The position numbers were made by a program, and so were the translations under genes. Shown one piece after another: positions 39,598-48,598 of a stretch of DNA of 48,598 bases. Source of the DNA: Bacillus mycoides (GTDB lineage: Bacteria; Bacillota; Bacilli; Bacillales; Bacillaceae_G); contig NZ_LXLV01000002.1 in assembly GCF_001757995.1 (NCBI RefSeq), forward strand, positions 1-48,598, given 5' to 3'. The notes beneath the pieces are model-generated. The model worked only from the letters and a program-made list of their open reading frames with translations. It was not told the origin of the DNA and did no database searches. How positions within the stretch are numbered: position 1 is the stretch's first letter; every line of letters begins with the position of its first letter.

Positions 39598-40521
39598 ATG
39601 CGAGTGGCACAATCAGTTTCAGAATTAATCGGGAAAACGCCGATCGTTAAGTTGAACCGCATCGTAGAATCAGACAGCGCAGATGTATACTTAAAATTAG
39701 AGTTTATGAATCCGGGGAGCAGTGTTAAAGATCGTATCGCGTTAGCTATGATTGAGGATGCTGAAAATAAAGGATTATTAAAAGAGGGCGATACAATCAT
39801 TGAGCCGACAAGTGGTAACACAGGTATTGGCTTAGCGATGGTAGCTGCCGCTAAAGGATATAAGGCGATTTTAGTAATGCCAGAAACAATGAGTATTGAG
39901 CGTCGTAATTTATTACGCGCTTACGGTGCTGAATTAGTATTGACTCCAGGACCTGAAGGAATGGGTGGAGCAATTCGAAAAGCGACTGAATTAGCAAAAG
40001 AGCATGGTTACTTTATACCACAACAATTCCAAAACCAAGCGAATCCAGAAATCCATCGTATAACAACGGGTCCAGAAATCGTTGAACAAATGGGTGATCA
40101 ATTGGATGCGTTTATCGCAGGTATTGGTACAGGTGGAACAATTACAGGTGCCGGTGAAGTGCTGAAAGAAGCTTATAAAGATATTAAAATTTATGCGGTA
40201 GAACCTGCGGATTCACCAGTATTATCTGGTGGAAAGCCGGGACCACATAAGATCCAAGGAATTGGAGCGGGGTTTGTTCCGGATACATTGGATGTAGAGG
40301 TATATGATGAAATTATTCAAGTGAAAACGGAGCAAGCGTTCGAATATGCGAGAAGAGTGGCTAGAGAAGAAGGTATTTTAGTTGGTATCTCTTCGGGGGC
40401 AGTCGTTTATGCAGCGACAGAAGTTGCGAAGAAATTAGGTAAAGGGAAAAAGGTACTTGTTATTATCCCAAGTAATGGTGAACGTTATTTAAGTACACCG
40501 CTTTATCAATTTGAGTCATAA
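39598..40521 (+). CDS. cysK: Cysteine synthase A
   Basis: A 307-residue O-acetylserine sulfhydrylase making cysteine from O-acetylserine and sulfide. The PLP lysine is K44 in [18 protein letters not shown] binds the substrate, and GTGGTITG binds the cofactor phosphate. In B. subtilis CysK also partners with the repressor CymR. AGGAGTGA precedes ATG 39598; upstream in-frame codons from 39580 contain that site and are rejected. It is a single-gene unit with a clear terminator. Confidence 0.96.
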   Translation: MRVAQSVSELIGKTPIVKLNRIVESDSADVYLKLEFMNPGSSVKDRIALAMIEDAENKGLLKEGDTIIEPTSGNTGIGLAMVAAAKGYKAILVMPETMSIERRNLLRAYGAELVLTPGPEGMGGAIRKATELAKEHGYFIPQQFQNQANPEIHRITTGPEIVEQMGDQLDAFIAGIGTGGTITGAGEVLKEAYKDIKIYAVEPADSPVLSGGKPGPHKIQGIGAGFVPDTLDVEVYDEIIQVKTEQAFEYARRVAREEGILVGISSGAVVYAATEVAKKLGKGKKVLVIIPSNGERYLSTPLYQFES

Positions 40522-40535
40522 TTGAATGTGATTTG

Positions 40536-40571
40536 AAAAGCATCCTTAAAAAAGGATGCTTTTTCTTTTTT
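40536..40571 (+). terminator. Terminator after cysK
   Basis: AAAAGCATCCTT (40537-40548) pairs with AAGGATGCTTTT (40552-40563), then T. The ~170 bases from here to pabB are AT-rich; I see no clear promoter or leader element there. Confidence 0.9.
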
Positions 40572-40744
40572 GATTGGAAAAAGGAAAAGAGTGAATGACT
40601 AGAAAACTTCATGTAAAATAAGAAGTAGTATAATTAATTTATTTTCACTAGCCCTCAAGTATAATCATTCTCTATATAAATAATTTTATGTAGTTTGAGT
40701 TGATTGGCTTAAGAGGGTGGGATAACAGAAGACGGGGTGTTGAT

Positions 40745-42142
40745 ATGCAACGAAGAAAATCTTTAGCGCTTTCTATTCCATATCAGTTAGATTTTTTTAA
40801 GCAATATAAATTTCTTTCTCAGGATAAGCAGCAACATATTTTGTTAGAAAGTGGACGTGGTGGTCGTTATAACATTGTTGGGCTGGATCCAGTAGCGGTA
40901 ATTCAGGGTAAGAATGAGACGTTACATATAAGTGAAAGTGGTAAGGAGACAATAGAGCGAGGGAATCCATTAGATTTGATGCAAGCGTATATGGAGAAAT
41001 GGAAAACGGATTATAATCCGGAGTACCCACCTTTTCAAGGTGGGGCAATTGGATACTTTAGTTATGATTGTATCCGTTATATTGAAAAACTTTCTTCTCT
41101 TGCGGAGGATGATATTAATATACCTGACATATTCTTTTTGTTATTTGATGACGTGTTTGTGTATGATCAACAGGAGAAAGTATTATGGATTATTACGCAT
41201 TATGTAGATGAGTGTGAAGAGGCAGAAGAACGATTAAATGAATGGAAGGGTCTTTGGATGAAAGAAGCACCCAAAGTGACTATGCCGTTTGAATGTCCTG
41301 AAAAGAAAAATGAAGCAGTCGCTTTTACGGAAGAGAGCTTTATGAAGGCTGTTGAACGTATTCAAGAATATATTGGAGCGGGTGATGTGTTTCAAGTAAA
41401 CTTGTCGACAAGACAAGAAAGAACATTACAAACACATCCACTAGAAATATATACAAGTCTTCGTGAAATTAATCCATCTCCATATATGGGTTACTTGGAG
41501 TTTGGAGATTTTCAAATTGTTAGTGCTTCGCCTGAATTGCTAATTAAAAAGCAAGGAAAAGAAGTGAGTACAAGACCGATTGCCGGTACGCGCTCTCGAG
41601 GAGCAAGTGAACAAGAGGATGAGGAATTAGCGAAAGAATTAATTGAAAACGAAAAGGAAAGAGCAGAGCATGTAATGCTTGTGGATTTAGAACGAAATGA
41701 CTTGGGCCGGGTTTGTAAATATGGCACTGTTGAAGTAGATGAATTTATGGTAATTGAAAAATACTCACACGTTATGCATATTGTTTCTAATGTGCGTGGT
41801 GAGGTGGAAGCAGATAAAGATGCTTTCGATTTGGTGAAGGCTGTATTTCCTGGTGGGACAATTACCGGTGCCCCGAAAATACGTACGATGGAAATTATTG
41901 AAGAATTAGAACCTGTTCGCCGAGGGATTTATACGGGTTCAATCGGTTGGATTGGTTATTCTGGAGATACGGAATTGAATATTGTAATCCGAACACTACT
42001 TGCTAAAGATGGACAAGCGCATGTGCAAGCTGGAGCGGGTATTGTAATTGATTCAAATCCAAAAAATGAATATAAAGAGTCGTTAAAAAAAGCAATCGCT
42101 TTATGGCGTGCAAAAGAAAGTAGCGAAGAAACGGTTAGGTGA
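40745..42142 (+). CDS. pabB: Aminodeoxychorismate synthase component I
   Basis: A 465-residue chorismate-binding enzyme. With the PabA glutaminase it turns chorismate into 4-amino-4-deoxychorismate, the precursor of p-aminobenzoate and folate. [17 protein letters not shown] (the ADCS-type PIAGT rather than PIKGT), [13 protein letters not shown] and [10 protein letters not shown] are in order. The start is ATG 40745, with GGGGTG five bases upstream. It opens the eight-gene folate operon, and its stop lies next to the pabA ribosome site. Confidence 0.94.
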   Translation: MQRRKSLALSIPYQLDFFKQYKFLSQDKQQHILLESGRGGRYNIVGLDPVAVIQGKNETLHISESGKETIERGNPLDLMQAYMEKWKTDYNPEYPPFQGGAIGYFSYDCIRYIEKLSSLAEDDINIPDIFFLLFDDVFVYDQQEKVLWIITHYVDECEEAEERLNEWKGLWMKEAPKVTMPFECPEKKNEAVAFTEESFMKAVERIQEYIGAGDVFQVNLSTRQERTLQTHPLEIYTSLREINPSPYMGYLEFGDFQIVSASPELLIKKQGKEVSTRPIAGTRSRGASEQEDEELAKELIENEKERAEHVMLVDLERNDLGRVCKYGTVEVDEFMVIEKYSHVMHIVSNVRGEVEADKDAFDLVKAVFPGGTITGAPKIRTMEIIEELEPVRRGIYTGSIGWIGYSGDTELNIVIRTLLAKDGQAHVQAGAGIVIDSNPKNEYKESLKKAIALWRAKESSEETVR

Positions 42143-42147
42143 GAGAA

Positions 42148-42735
42148 ATGATATTAATGATTGATAATTATGATTCTTTTACATTTAATTTAGTGCAGTT
42201 TCTTGGAGAACTTGGACAAGAGCTTGTTGTTAAGCGTAATGATGAAGTGACTATTTCAGATATTGAGAATATGAAACCGGATTTTTTAATGATTTCGCCA
42301 GGTCCATGTAGTCCTAATGAGGCAGGAATCAGTATGGATGTTATTAAATATTTTGCAGGTAAGCTTCCGATTTTTGGGGTCTGTCTTGGACATCAATCAA
42401 TTGCGCAAGTGTTTGGAGGGGATGTTGTCAGGGCAGAGCGTTTGATGCATGGAAAAACATCTTTAATGCATCATGATGGGCAGACGATTTTTTCTGATAT
42501 TCCAAATCCATTTACCGCGACACGTTATCACTCTCTTATCGTTAAAAAAGAGACGTTACCGAATTGTTTAGAGATAACATCTTGGACTGAAGAAGGTGAA
42601 ATTATGGCGCTTCGTCATAAAACGTTGCCGATTGAAGGGGTACAATTCCATCCGGAATCTATTATGACTTCTCACGGGAAAGAGTTGCTACAGAATTTCA
42701 TTCGCAAATATAGCCCAAGTGTGACATCGTGTTAA
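42148..42735 (+). CDS. pabA: Glutamine amidotransferase PabA/TrpG
   Basis: A 195-residue class I glutamine amidotransferase subunit. It supplies ammonia to PabB. In B. subtilis the same protein also serves anthranilate synthase, so it links folate and tryptophan. The catalytic triad is C79 (GVCLGHQ), H168 and E170 (FHPES). The start is ATG 42148 after AGGTGAGAG; the stop of pabB lies within that site. It overlaps pabC by seven bases. Confidence 0.95.
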   Translation: MILMIDNYDSFTFNLVQFLGELGQELVVKRNDEVTISDIENMKPDFLMISPGPCSPNEAGISMDVIKYFAGKLPIFGVCLGHQSIAQVFGGDVVRAERLMHGKTSLMHHDGQTIFSDIPNPFTATRYHSLIVKKETLPNCLEITSWTEEGEIMALRHKTLPIEGVQFHPESIMTSHGKELLQNFIRKYSPSVTSC

Positions 42736-43601
42736 TTTACGTAAATGGCGCGTATGTAGAAGCGAGTGAAGCGAAAATTTCTCCGTATGACCACGGTTAC
42801 CTATATGGGCTTGGGGTTTTTGAGACGTTTCGTATTTATAATGGTCATCCCTTTTTATTGGGTGATCATTATGAACGCTTAATGGATGCGCTTGATACAT
42901 TGCAAATCAAATGGATAATGACAAAAGATGAAGTAATGCTTATTTTAAAGAACCTACTCGTTAAGAATGGGTTAGAGCATGCATATGTGCGCTTAAATGT
43001 ATCGGCGGGTATAGATGAAATAGGACTACAAACGGAAGTATATGAAGAACCGTCTGTTATTGTTTTTATCAAACCTCTAGCAGCTCCAGGGAATGTAGTG
43101 GAAAAAGAAGGAGTTATTTTAAAGCAAGTGCGAAATACACCAGAGGGTGCGTTTCGCTTAAAGTCCCATCATTATTTAAATAATATTTTAGGGAAACGCG
43201 AAATTGGAAATGTTGTGAATAAGGAAGGTATTTTTCTTACTGAAACAGGTTATGTTGCAGAGGGTATTGTTTCGAATCTCTTTTTTGTTAAAGGAGATAT
43301 TTTATATACTCCTTCATTAGAAACAGGGATTTTAAATGGAATCACTCGTGCGTTTATTATAAAGGCTGCTGAAGAGCTAGATATAGAGGTAAAGAAAGGA
43401 TTCTTTACAAAAGATGAATTGCTTTCAGCGGATGAAGTGTTCGCAACGAACTCCATTCAAGAGATTATCCCCCTTTATCGTATAGAGGAGAAAGATTTCC
43501 CGGGTAAAGTGGGAGTGGTTACAAAAAGACTTATGGATCTTTATGAAGTGCAGAGAGAGAAATTGTGGAGCAGAAATGAATTGCGAAGAGGAGATGTGTA
43601 G
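42729..43601 (+). CDS. pabC: Aminodeoxychorismate lyase
   Basis: A 290-residue PLP fold type IV enzyme that splits aminodeoxychorismate into p-aminobenzoate and pyruvate. The PLP lysine is probably K145 in [10 protein letters not shown], and EGIVSNLFF and [10 protein letters not shown] follow. The start is GTG 42729, inside the last codons of pabA. No strong ribosome site precedes it, so translation is probably coupled to pabA. Within the family, D-amino acid or branched-chain transaminases are similar, but the operon makes the lyase the clear choice. Confidence 0.92.
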   Translation: MLIYVNGAYVEASEAKISPYDHGYLYGLGVFETFRIYNGHPFLLGDHYERLMDALDTLQIKWIMTKDEVMLILKNLLVKNGLEHAYVRLNVSAGIDEIGLQTEVYEEPSVIVFIKPLAAPGNVVEKEGVILKQVRNTPEGAFRLKSHHYLNNILGKREIGNVVNKEGIFLTETGYVAEGIVSNLFFVKGDILYTPSLETGILNGITRAFIIKAAEELDIEVKKGFFTKDELLSADEVFATNSIQEIIPLYRIEEKDFPGKVGVVTKRLMDLYEVQREKLWSRNELRRGDV

Positions 43602-43602
43602 T

Positions 43603-44436
43603 TTGAAGTGGGATTATGATTTGCGCTGCGGCGAATATACATTGAATTTAAATGAGAAGACATTAATTATGGGGATTTTAAATGTAACGCCAGATTCGTT
43701 TTCTGATGGTGGAAGTTACAACGAAGTAGATGCTGCGGTGCACCATGCGAAAGAAATGAAAAATGAAGGTGCTCATATTATTGATATCGGTGGTGAATCT
43801 ACCCGCCCAGGTTTCGCTAAAGTTTCAGTAGAAGAAGAAATAAAGCGAGTTGTTCCAATGATTCAGGCAGTGTCAAAAGAAGTGAAGCTACCTATTTCTA
43901 TTGATACGTATAAAGCTGAGGTTGCGAAACAAGCGATTGAAGCTGGTGCTCATATTATTAATGATATTTGGGGAGCGAAGGTGGAGCCGAAGATTGCTGA
44001 AGTTGCAGCCTATTATGATGTGCCCATTATTTTAATGCATAACCGAGATAATATGAACTACCGCAACTTAATGGCTGATATGATTGCTGATTTGTATGAG
44101 AGTATTAAAATTGCTAAAGATGCGGGTGTGCGAGATGAGAATATTATTTTAGACCCAGGTATTGGCTTTGCGAAAACACCTGAACAAAATTTGGAAGCGA
44201 TGCGTAATTTAGAGCATTTAAATGTATTGGGTTACCCGGTTCTATTAGGTACTTCAAGAAAGTCCTTTATTGGCCATGTGTTAGATTTACCAGTGGAGGA
44301 ACGTCTTGAAGGAACGGGCGCTACCGTTTGTCTTGGTATTGAAAAGGGCTGTGAGTTTATCCGTGTTCATGATGTGAAAGAAATGGCGCGTATGGCTAAG
44401 ATGATGGACGCGATGATTGGTAAGGGGGCAAAGTAA
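43603..44436 (+). CDS. folP: Dihydropteroate synthase
   Basis: A 277-residue TIM-barrel enzyme joining p-aminobenzoate to the pterin pyrophosphate; it is the sulfonamide target. Motifs: MGILNVTPDSFSDGG, DIGGESTRPG, ISIDTYKAEVA, LDPGIGFAKT and GTSRKSFIG. The start is TTG 43603, with GAGGAG nine bases upstream, giving MKWDYDLRCG; ATG codons at 43576 and 43594 overlap or touch the ribosome site. It begins one base after the pabC stop. No obvious sulfonamide-resistance insertion is seen in the pterin or pABA loops. Confidence 0.95.
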   Translation: MKWDYDLRCGEYTLNLNEKTLIMGILNVTPDSFSDGGSYNEVDAAVHHAKEMKNEGAHIIDIGGESTRPGFAKVSVEEEIKRVVPMIQAVSKEVKLPISIDTYKAEVAKQAIEAGAHIINDIWGAKVEPKIAEVAAYYDVPIILMHNRDNMNYRNLMADMIADLYESIKIAKDAGVRDENIILDPGIGFAKTPEQNLEAMRNLEHLNVLGYPVLLGTSRKSFIGHVLDLPVEERLEGTGATVCLGIEKGCEFIRVHDVKEMARMAKMMDAMIGKGAK

Positions 44437-44799
44437 TTGGATAAAATTTATATCCATGATATGGAGTTTTACGGTTATCATGGTGTATTCCCAGAAGAAA
44501 ATAAATTGGGTCAGAGATTTAAAGTGGATTTAACGGTGGAGTTGGATTTAAAGCGTGCAGGAGAAAGTGACGACTTAGAGCATTCTGTCAATTACGGGGA
44601 GCTTTTCGAACTATGTAGAAAAGTGGTTGAAGATAGAACGTATAAGCTTGTAGAGAGTATCGCTGAAAATATCGCTACAGATATATTGAAACAATATGAG
44701 GGTATTTCACAGTGTACAATTAAGGTAATTAAACCGGATCCGCCGATACCGGGACATTATCGTGCTGTAGCGGTAGAAATTACGAGAGAACGTCCATGA
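44437..44799 (+). CDS. folB: Dihydroneopterin aldolase
   Basis: A 120-residue tunnelling-fold enzyme that cleaves dihydroneopterin to 6-hydroxymethyl-dihydropterin and glycolaldehyde. DMEFYGYHGVFPEE contains the conserved YHG; SVNYGELFE and LVESIAENIA follow. The start is TTG 44437, immediately after the folP stop; AAGGGGG lies nine bases upstream. The stop overlaps the folK start (ATGA). Confidence 0.95.
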   Translation: MDKIYIHDMEFYGYHGVFPEENKLGQRFKVDLTVELDLKRAGESDDLEHSVNYGELFELCRKVVEDRTYKLVESIAENIATDILKQYEGISQCTIKVIKPDPPIPGHYRAVAVEITRERP

Positions 44800-45311
44800 A
44801 TAATATAGCGTACATTGCATTAGGTTCCAATATTGGAGAGCGTTATACTTATTTAACTGAAGCAATTCAGTTTTTAAATAAAAACCAGCATATCCAAGTT
44901 GATGATGTTTCGTCTGTATATGAAACTGATCCGGTTGGCTATACTGACCAAAATTACTTTTTAAATTTAGTTATAAAAATTTCTACCAATTTATCACCGC
45001 AAGAATTATTGAAAGTAACACAAAAGGTAGAGAATGACCTAGGAAGAAAAAGGGAAATTAGATGGGGTCCGAGGACCATCGACCTTGACATTTTACTATA
45101 TAATCAAGAAAATATTGAAGCAGAGAATCTTATTGTTCCGCATCCGCGGATGTTCGAAAGAGCTTTTGTTATCGTTCCGTTGTTAGAGATTAATCAAGAT
45201 ATAAAACAAAACATTTCACGTTCACAAGTAGAAGAAATGAAAAGGCGAGAGGGAGTAACGGTATGGAAGCAGAAAAATGGGGAAGACGCATTCGTGCTTT
45301 TCGAAAGCTAA
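44796..45311 (+). CDS. folK: HPPK, 6-hydroxymethyl-dihydropterin pyrophosphokinase
   Basis: A 171-residue kinase transferring pyrophosphate from ATP to hydroxymethyl-dihydropterin, giving the FolP substrate. ALGSNIGERY, DPVGYTDQNYFLN, GRKREIRWGPRTIDLDILLY and HPRMFERAFVIVPL mark the family, including the magnesium-binding DLD. The start shares four bases with the folB stop. Its last 49 bases are also read in another frame as the start of yazB. Confidence 0.95.
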   Translation: MNNIAYIALGSNIGERYTYLTEAIQFLNKNQHIQVDDVSSVYETDPVGYTDQNYFLNLVIKISTNLSPQELLKVTQKVENDLGRKREIRWGPRTIDLDILLYNQENIEAENLIVPHPRMFERAFVIVPLLEINQDIKQNISRSQVEEMKRREGVTVWKQKNGEDAFVLFES

Positions 45312-45466
45312 AAGGCTATACGCAAGAAGGTTTTGCGAAAGAATTAGGGGTATCTGTATCGGTTTTAGGTGAAGTTGAGAGGGGCAATAGATCACCTTCC
45401 CAAGATTTTGTAGTAGAAGTCGCTAAAACATTAAACGTTTCAATAGACGAATTGATGCCAAAGTGA
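45263..45466 (+). CDS. yazB: Xre-family HTH protein YazB
   Basis: A 67-residue stand-alone helix-turn-helix protein of the Cro/CI (Xre) family. The HTH lies at about 19-60 (YTQEGFAKELGVSVSVLGEVER), with nothing else attached. It overlaps folK by 49 bases. GAGGGAG lies within the end of folK ahead of ATG 45263. Such a gene keeps this position in B. subtilis, so a role in controlling the folate operon or its neighbours is possible, but no target is known to me. Confidence 0.87.
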   Translation: MEAEKWGRRIRAFRKLKGYTQEGFAKELGVSVSVLGEVERGNRSPSQDFVVEVAKTLNVSIDELMPK

Positions 45467-45489
45467 CCGTAAAGGAAGGAGTAAGTCGG

Positions 45490-46488
45490 GTGTTAAAGAT
45501 TGCAAATATTGAGATGAAAAATCCAGTTGTACTAGCACCGATGGCGGGAGTGTGTAACTCTGCATTCCGTTTGACAGTAAAAGAATTTGGTGCAGGTTTA
45601 GTTTGTGCTGAAATGGTAAGTGATAAGGCAATATTACTTAATAACAAAAGAACATTAGATATGTTATATATCGATGAGAGAGAAAAGCCATTAAGTTTAC
45701 AAATTTTTGGTGGAGAGAAAGAAACTCTTGTAGATGCTGCGAAATACGTAGATAAATATACGACAGCAGACATTATTGATATTAATATGGGTTGTCCAGT
45801 ACCGAAAATCACTAAGTGTGATGCGGGAGCAAAGTGGCTTTTAGATCCAAATAAAATATATGAGATGGTAGCGGCAGTTGTAGATGCTGTTGAAAAACCA
45901 GTTACAGTTAAAATGCGTATTGGTTGGGATGAAGATCATATTTTTGCAGTTGAAAACGCTAAAGCTGTTGAGCGTGCTGGTGGGCAAGCGGTAGCAGTTC
46001 ATGGACGTACACGAGTGCAAATGTATGAAGGGAAAGCGGATTGGGATATTATTAAACAAGTAAAGCAATCTGTGAATATCCCGGTTATCGGAAATGGTGA
46101 TGTGGAAACACCGCAAGATGCAAAGCGTATGCTTGATGAAGTTGGTGTAGATGGAGTTATGATTGGTCGCGCTGCTCTTGGGGATCCATGGATGATTTAT
46201 CGTACGGTAAAGTATTTAGAGACAGGTGAATTAATGCCGGAACCGACAGTGCGTGAGAAAATTGATGTATGTATGTTGCATCTAGATCGTCTTATCGATT
46301 TAAAGAACGAAAATGTCGCTGTAAGAGAGATGAGAAAGCATGCAGCTTGGTATTTAAAAGGTGTTCGTGGTAATGCAAGTGTGCGTAATGGTATCAATAC
46401 TTGTAACACACGTGAAGACCTTGCGAATGTATTAGGTGCATTTGTAGAAGAAGTAGAAGCGAAACAACAAACAATTTACGTTGGTTAA
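45490..46488 (+). CDS. dusB: tRNA-dihydrouridine synthase DusB
   Basis: A 332-residue FMN-dependent TIM-barrel enzyme that reduces uridines in the tRNA D-loop to dihydrouridine. VLAPMAGVCNSAFR, DINMGCPVPKITKCDAGAKW (with the catalytic Cys), VAVHGRTRVQMY and GNGDV are present. The start is GTG 45490, with GGAAGGAG eight bases upstream; a GTG at 45463 precedes that site. It follows yazB and ends the folate operon. In B. subtilis the neighbour is YacF, the same protein. Confidence 0.94.
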   Translation: MLKIANIEMKNPVVLAPMAGVCNSAFRLTVKEFGAGLVCAEMVSDKAILLNNKRTLDMLYIDEREKPLSLQIFGGEKETLVDAAKYVDKYTTADIIDINMGCPVPKITKCDAGAKWLLDPNKIYEMVAAVVDAVEKPVTVKMRIGWDEDHIFAVENAKAVERAGGQAVAVHGRTRVQMYEGKADWDIIKQVKQSVNIPVIGNGDVETPQDAKRMLDEVGVDGVMIGRAALGDPWMIYRTVKYLETGELMPEPTVREKIDVCMLHLDRLIDLKNENVAVREMRKHAAWYLKGVRGNASVRNGINTCNTREDLANVLGAFVEEVEAKQQTIYVG

Positions 46489-46550
46489 TAAGGGGCGTAG
46501 GAGATTGACATTCTCCTATACACTTCCTATAATTACGTGAAAGAAAGAAG

Positions 46551-46580
46551 AACTGCCAGTTAGTTGCTGGCAGTTTTTCT
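46551..46580 (+). terminator. Terminator after dusB
   Basis: AACTGCCAG (46551-46559) pairs with CTGGCAGTT (46567-46575), then T. A first hairpin TAGGAGA/TCTCCTA (about 46498-46518) without a T-run precedes it. Confidence 0.88.
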
Positions 46581-46582
46581 AG

Positions 46583-46612
46583 TTGAGTAGAAAATGCTAT
46601 ACTGTATATATT
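46583..46612 (+). promoter_or_regulatory. Candidate sigma-A promoter of lysS
   Basis: TTGAGT (46583-46588) with TATATA (46605-46610, spacer 16) or TATATT (46607-46612, spacer 18). No T-box is visible between here and lysS. Confidence 0.48.
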
Positions 46613-46626
46613 GTAAAAATTAATAG

Positions 46627-48145
<1,519 letters not shown>

Positions 48146-48147
<2 letters not shown>

Positions 48148-48177
48148 GCTTTGGAGATTTCTCCAAAGCTTTTTTTA
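48146..48177 (+). terminator. Terminator after lysS
   Basis: AAGCTTTGGAGA (48146-48157) pairs with TCTCCAAAGCTT (48160-48171), then T. From here to the first rRNA promoter (~150 bases) I see no gene. Confidence 0.9.
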
Positions 48178-48331
48178 TTTCTTTATTTGAGGGGAGAGAA
48201 ACCTTTTATTAAAAGGAAAGCGAGATTATTGCTCATTAAATGGATGCCAGATTAAAAAACTATACTTATATAGAAGAAAGGTGCTGTTTTTATGCTTTTT
48301 TACTAAGTTAAAAATTTTATTAGAAAAACTA

Positions 48332-48360
48332 TTGCATTTCATTTTTCTACATGATATATT
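48332..48360 (+). promoter_or_regulatory. rRNA operon promoter P1
   Basis: TTGCAT (48332-48337), a 17-base spacer, and TATATT (48355-48360). It is the upstream member of the tandem pair typical of Bacillus rRNA operons, and the sequence upstream is AT-rich. Confidence 0.62.
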
Positions 48361-48419
48361 AATAACCGTCGCTGATGCGGAAACGCAGAAAACGACAAAA
48401 AAGAAATTGAAAAACTTAG

Positions 48420-48448
48420 TTGACATCGAAAAATGAAGATGTTAACAT
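48420..48448 (+). promoter_or_regulatory. rRNA operon promoter P2
   Basis: TTGACA (48420-48425), a 17-base spacer, and TAACAT (48443-48448). A start near 48455 lies ~90 bases before the mature 16S end. The leader contains GTCGC/GCGAC and the TTCTTTGAAAACTGAAC motif found in Bacillus rRNA leaders (boxA-like antitermination region). Confidence 0.75.
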
Positions 48449-48547
48449 AAGGAAGTCGCAAATGAGCGACTAAGTAGTTCTTTGAAAACTGAACGAAACA
48501 AACAACGTGAACGTCAATTTTTATTTTTAGATGCTAGACAAACTAAC

Positions 48548-48598
<51 letters not shown>

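Noticed and set aside
48238-48330. Short frame of ~23 codons before the rRNA promoters
   Set aside because: No ribosome site, no family resemblance, and it lies in the AT-rich upstream region of an rRNA operon.

Overview
The window is a stretch of low-GC Firmicute chromosome, almost certainly from the Bacillus cereus group. The reasons are the 16S start (GGATGAACGCTGGCGGCGTG after TTTATTGGAGAG), gene order nearly identical to the origin-proximal yaa/yab/yac region of Bacillus subtilis, a full set of endospore genes, and protein sequences that read as cereus-group versions of B. subtilis proteins. It is core, vertically inherited DNA. I found no insertion sequence, prophage, CRISPR array or toxin-antitoxin locus, and no broken gene.

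Layout. The segment is bookended by two rRNA operons in the same orientation: the end of a 23S gene and a 5S gene at the left, and the leader and first bases of a 16S gene at the right. All 47 protein genes except abrB lie on the + strand. From left to right: csfB and an Orn/Lys/Arg decarboxylase; a replication and information block (tmk, holB, ricT, yabA, trmN6, yazA, rsmI); abrB on the minus strand; metG, tatD, rnmV, ksgA; sporulation and housekeeping genes (yabG, veg, sspF, ispE, purR, ridA, spoVG); the glmU-prs-pth group; fin, mfd, spoVT; the yabM-yabN-yabO-yabP-yabQ-divIC-yabR run; tRNA-Met and tRNA-Glu; spoIIE; tilS-hpt-ftsH; coaX-hslO-cysK; the folate operon pabB-pabA-pabC-folP-folB-folK-yazB-dusB; and lysS.

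How the genes work together. Three themes run through the window. First, translation and RNA: tRNA and rRNA modification (trmN6, rsmI, ksgA, tilS, dusB), synthetases (metG, lysS), 5S maturation (rnmV), peptidyl-tRNA recycling (pth) and stalled-ribosome rescue (yabO). Second, metabolites feeding nucleotides, folate, CoA and the cell wall (prs, purR, hpt, pab/fol genes, coaX, glmU, ispE, cysK). Third, sporulation control at nearly every stage. Upstream sequences carry recognisable signals for Spo0A (abrB, spoIIE), sigma-H (spoVG), sigma-F/G (fin, sspF, spoVT), sigma-E (yabP) and sigma-K (yabG, and possibly csfB).

Compared with the B. subtilis order as I know it, several genes are missing from their usual places: yaaQ(darA)/yaaR between tmk and holB, yabE before rnmV, ctc between prs and pth, yabS/yabT between spoIIE and tilS, and yacD before cysK. 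Many starts are TTG or GTG (ricT, yabA, sspF, ispE, purR, yabN, yabP, tilS, pabC, folP, folB, dusB). I set these from Shine-Dalgarno spacing and the family N-terminus. I saw no convincing wholly new system. The most useful leads are the promoter assignments, the missing genes, the conserved HTH gene embedded in the folate operon, and the hairpin before tilS.
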